64,000 nt of DNA from Bicyclus anynana (lineage: Eukaryota; Arthropoda; Insecta; Lepidoptera; Nymphalidae), in assembly GCF_947172395.1 (NCBI RefSeq), contig NC_069102.1:6044442-6108441 (forward strand). The letters are read 5' to 3'. Numbering within the stretch: the stretch's first letter is position 1; the number at the start of each line of letters is the position of its first letter. Shown here in pieces: positions 62,711 through 64,000 of the stretch. The position numbers were made by a program, and so were the translations under genes. The notes beneath the pieces were generated by a model that saw only the letters and a list, made by a program, of their open reading frames with translations, searched no databases and was not told where the DNA came from.

Positions 62711-62949
62711 AAATATGTAGTACCTACTGAGTTAATTGAAGCCATTTAAATTACCAAAAAAATAAAAAGAAGAAAATAATAGAAATGTTTTTATATAATA
62801 ATTATAGCTCTGAATTGAAAATTATGTTTTTTTAAACAATAAAACATCTTCAGCGCGCGGTACAAAAAACGTTTTACAATCAATTTGACAGTTTGATAGC
62901 ACCTGTCAAAATTCTCATGCCCGATTTGGTTACAAAAAGGCATCGGACT

Positions 62950-63150
62950 TTAAAATTTGGGTCGACACGGTCGGAATGGATGCAGCAGTTATTGGCGAGG
63001 CAATCCAATTTGTCACATCTCCTCATTTGCATACAGGGGGGGCGCTAGGAACGTGACTCCGGCGGTGTATTTAGAAGCGCGGGGCCAGGGACCACCCCGA
63101 AACACCCCGCTTATCACGCTCGCGTGCTTACTTATGCAAATTTAATTAAT
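62950..63150. promoter_or_regulatory. GC-rich non-repetitive island with two inverted octamer motifs
   Basis: ATTTGCAT at 63025-63032 and ATGCAAAT at 63134-63141 bracket about 100 bp of GC-rich sequence (GGAACGTGACTCCGGCGGTG, CGCGGGGCCAGGGACCACCC) in an AT-rich sbb intron. No repeat family matches inside the window. ATGCAAAT is the POU-domain octamer; enhancer function is inference only. Confidence 0.4.
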
Positions 63151-63307
63151 CAATTTAATCCCCCACCACGCTCGTATGAAACTTTTCCACACTATTACTT
63201 GAGGTTACATAATGTTATACACGAACGACCACTGTTATAATTAATGTTAAATTGTATCTGTTGTATTTTAACGATATATAATTATTTTCATAATCGTCAT
63301 GTTTAAT

Positions 63308-63655
63308 CTATACTTGCTTATAATAAATCTGTAGAGAGGTAAATTCTGTACATACGTATTTCCAAAATAACAATCAGGGGTTGATTAGTGATCGACACTG
63401 ATGCCAAAAATGCAATAAGTAAAATTTTTGTCTGTCTATCTGTATGTTCGTTATACAAACAATAACTGCTGGACGGATTTTAACGAAACAATTGATCTTC
63501 ATACTCCTGGGCAGGTTATAGTATACTTTTCATCACGCAACGATCAATAGGGGCAGAGCAGTGAAGGAAAATGTTGGGAAAACGAGAGAAGTTACTCAAT
63601 TTTTACAGTAAGGGCTGGATAAAGAGGTCTAAGGGCGGACGAAGTTCGCTAATTA
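63308..63655 (+). mobile_element. Helitron-like element (same subfamily as 17.4 and 21.8 kb)
   Basis: Head ATCTATACTTGCTTATAATA, GATGCCAAAAATGCAATAAG and CATACTCCTGGGCAGGTTAT, ending GGCGGACGAAGTTCGCTAAT, a degraded hairpin. Confidence 0.75.
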
Positions 63656-64000
63656 TAAATATGTTGTGAATTCAGAATCGAGTTAAAATTTTAAAATAAA
63701 CATCAAATCAACTAAGAAATGTCATCTACCTACTGTGTGATATCCACGAAGTGTTGTCAGTAGGCACAGGTTGACATTTGTTACATATAATCTCAATTTC
63801 GTACATGTCAACTAACATACGTCAAAGTTAATGAATTAGCCTGCTGAGTGTCACTTATTATCACGTAAGAAATAAATAAATTAGGTTAACGGTTGCGGTT
63901 GCTAACTTGATAAGGGTATTATAAGTTTTTTTACCTTCGGTAAAAAGATTCTTTCTTCAGTAAAAAGATAAAATCATGAAAAGATACTTTGATTTTATTA
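63656..64000. other. Intron sequence at window edge
   Basis: AT-rich, no exon visible; presumed further intron of sbb towards its 5' exons. Confidence 0.4.

Noticed and set aside
1..64000. CRISPR arrays, bacterial operons, phage or endogenous viral genes
   Set aside because: No regularly spaced direct repeats and no bacterial gene organisation; no capsid, polymerase or envelope-like ORFs other than the non-LTR retrotransposon proteins described.

Overview
The window is nuclear DNA from a lepidopteran insect (moth or butterfly). It is AT-rich, its genes have short exons and long introns, and it carries dispersed repeats typical of Lepidoptera: tRNA-headed SINEs, Helitron-like non-autonomous elements ending in a small hairpin plus CTAG-T, foldback MITEs and RTE-type non-LTR retrotransposons. 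There are no bacterial-style operons, CRISPR arrays, rRNAs or credible functional tRNAs.

Four host genes can be read. (1) Hmgs, HMG-CoA synthase, minus strand 3077-4447, is one uninterrupted ORF of 456 aa. (2) A GH27 lysosomal glycosidase, minus strand 10109-20582, has nine exons joining in frame to 411 aa; its specificity residues are of the alpha-N-acetylgalactosaminidase type. (3) An ANKLE1/LEM-3 orthologue, plus strand 26243-47036, has seven exons joining to 725 aa, with ankyrin repeats, a LEM domain and a GIY-YIG nuclease domain. (4) The 3' part of scribbler/brakeless (ZNF608/609 family), minus strand 54369-61855, has ten exons coding the last 725 aa; its 5' exons lie beyond the right edge. 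Genes 3 and 4 converge, and candidate poly(A) signals on opposite strands lie about 30 bp apart near 48.3 kb. The four genes belong to unrelated pathways (mevalonate, lysosomal glycan breakdown, DNA-bridge processing, transcriptional corepression); their proximity is ordinary gene order.

The rest is mostly mobile DNA. The 13.8-kb intron 3 of ANKLE1 holds an RTE-clade LINE with an intact 990-aa endonuclease/reverse transcriptase ORF (32863-35835). It is joined tail to tail to a tRNA-derived SINE that shares its (TGATGA)n-type tail, and a short target sequence occurs three times around the pair. Other structures include nested perfect palindromes at 23.1-23.4 kb, a two-copy foldback MITE family, two GC-rich inverted-repeat elements, three Helitron-like copies with a GGTAGGG-type minisatellite, and a tandem duplication with a SINE in only one copy.

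No clearly undescribed biological system was found. The best leads are the RTE/SINE partnership, the duplicated motif in ANKLE1, the palindrome cluster, a GC-rich island with two inverted octamer motifs upstream of the readable scribbler exons, and an unexplained ORF inside a short scribbler intron.
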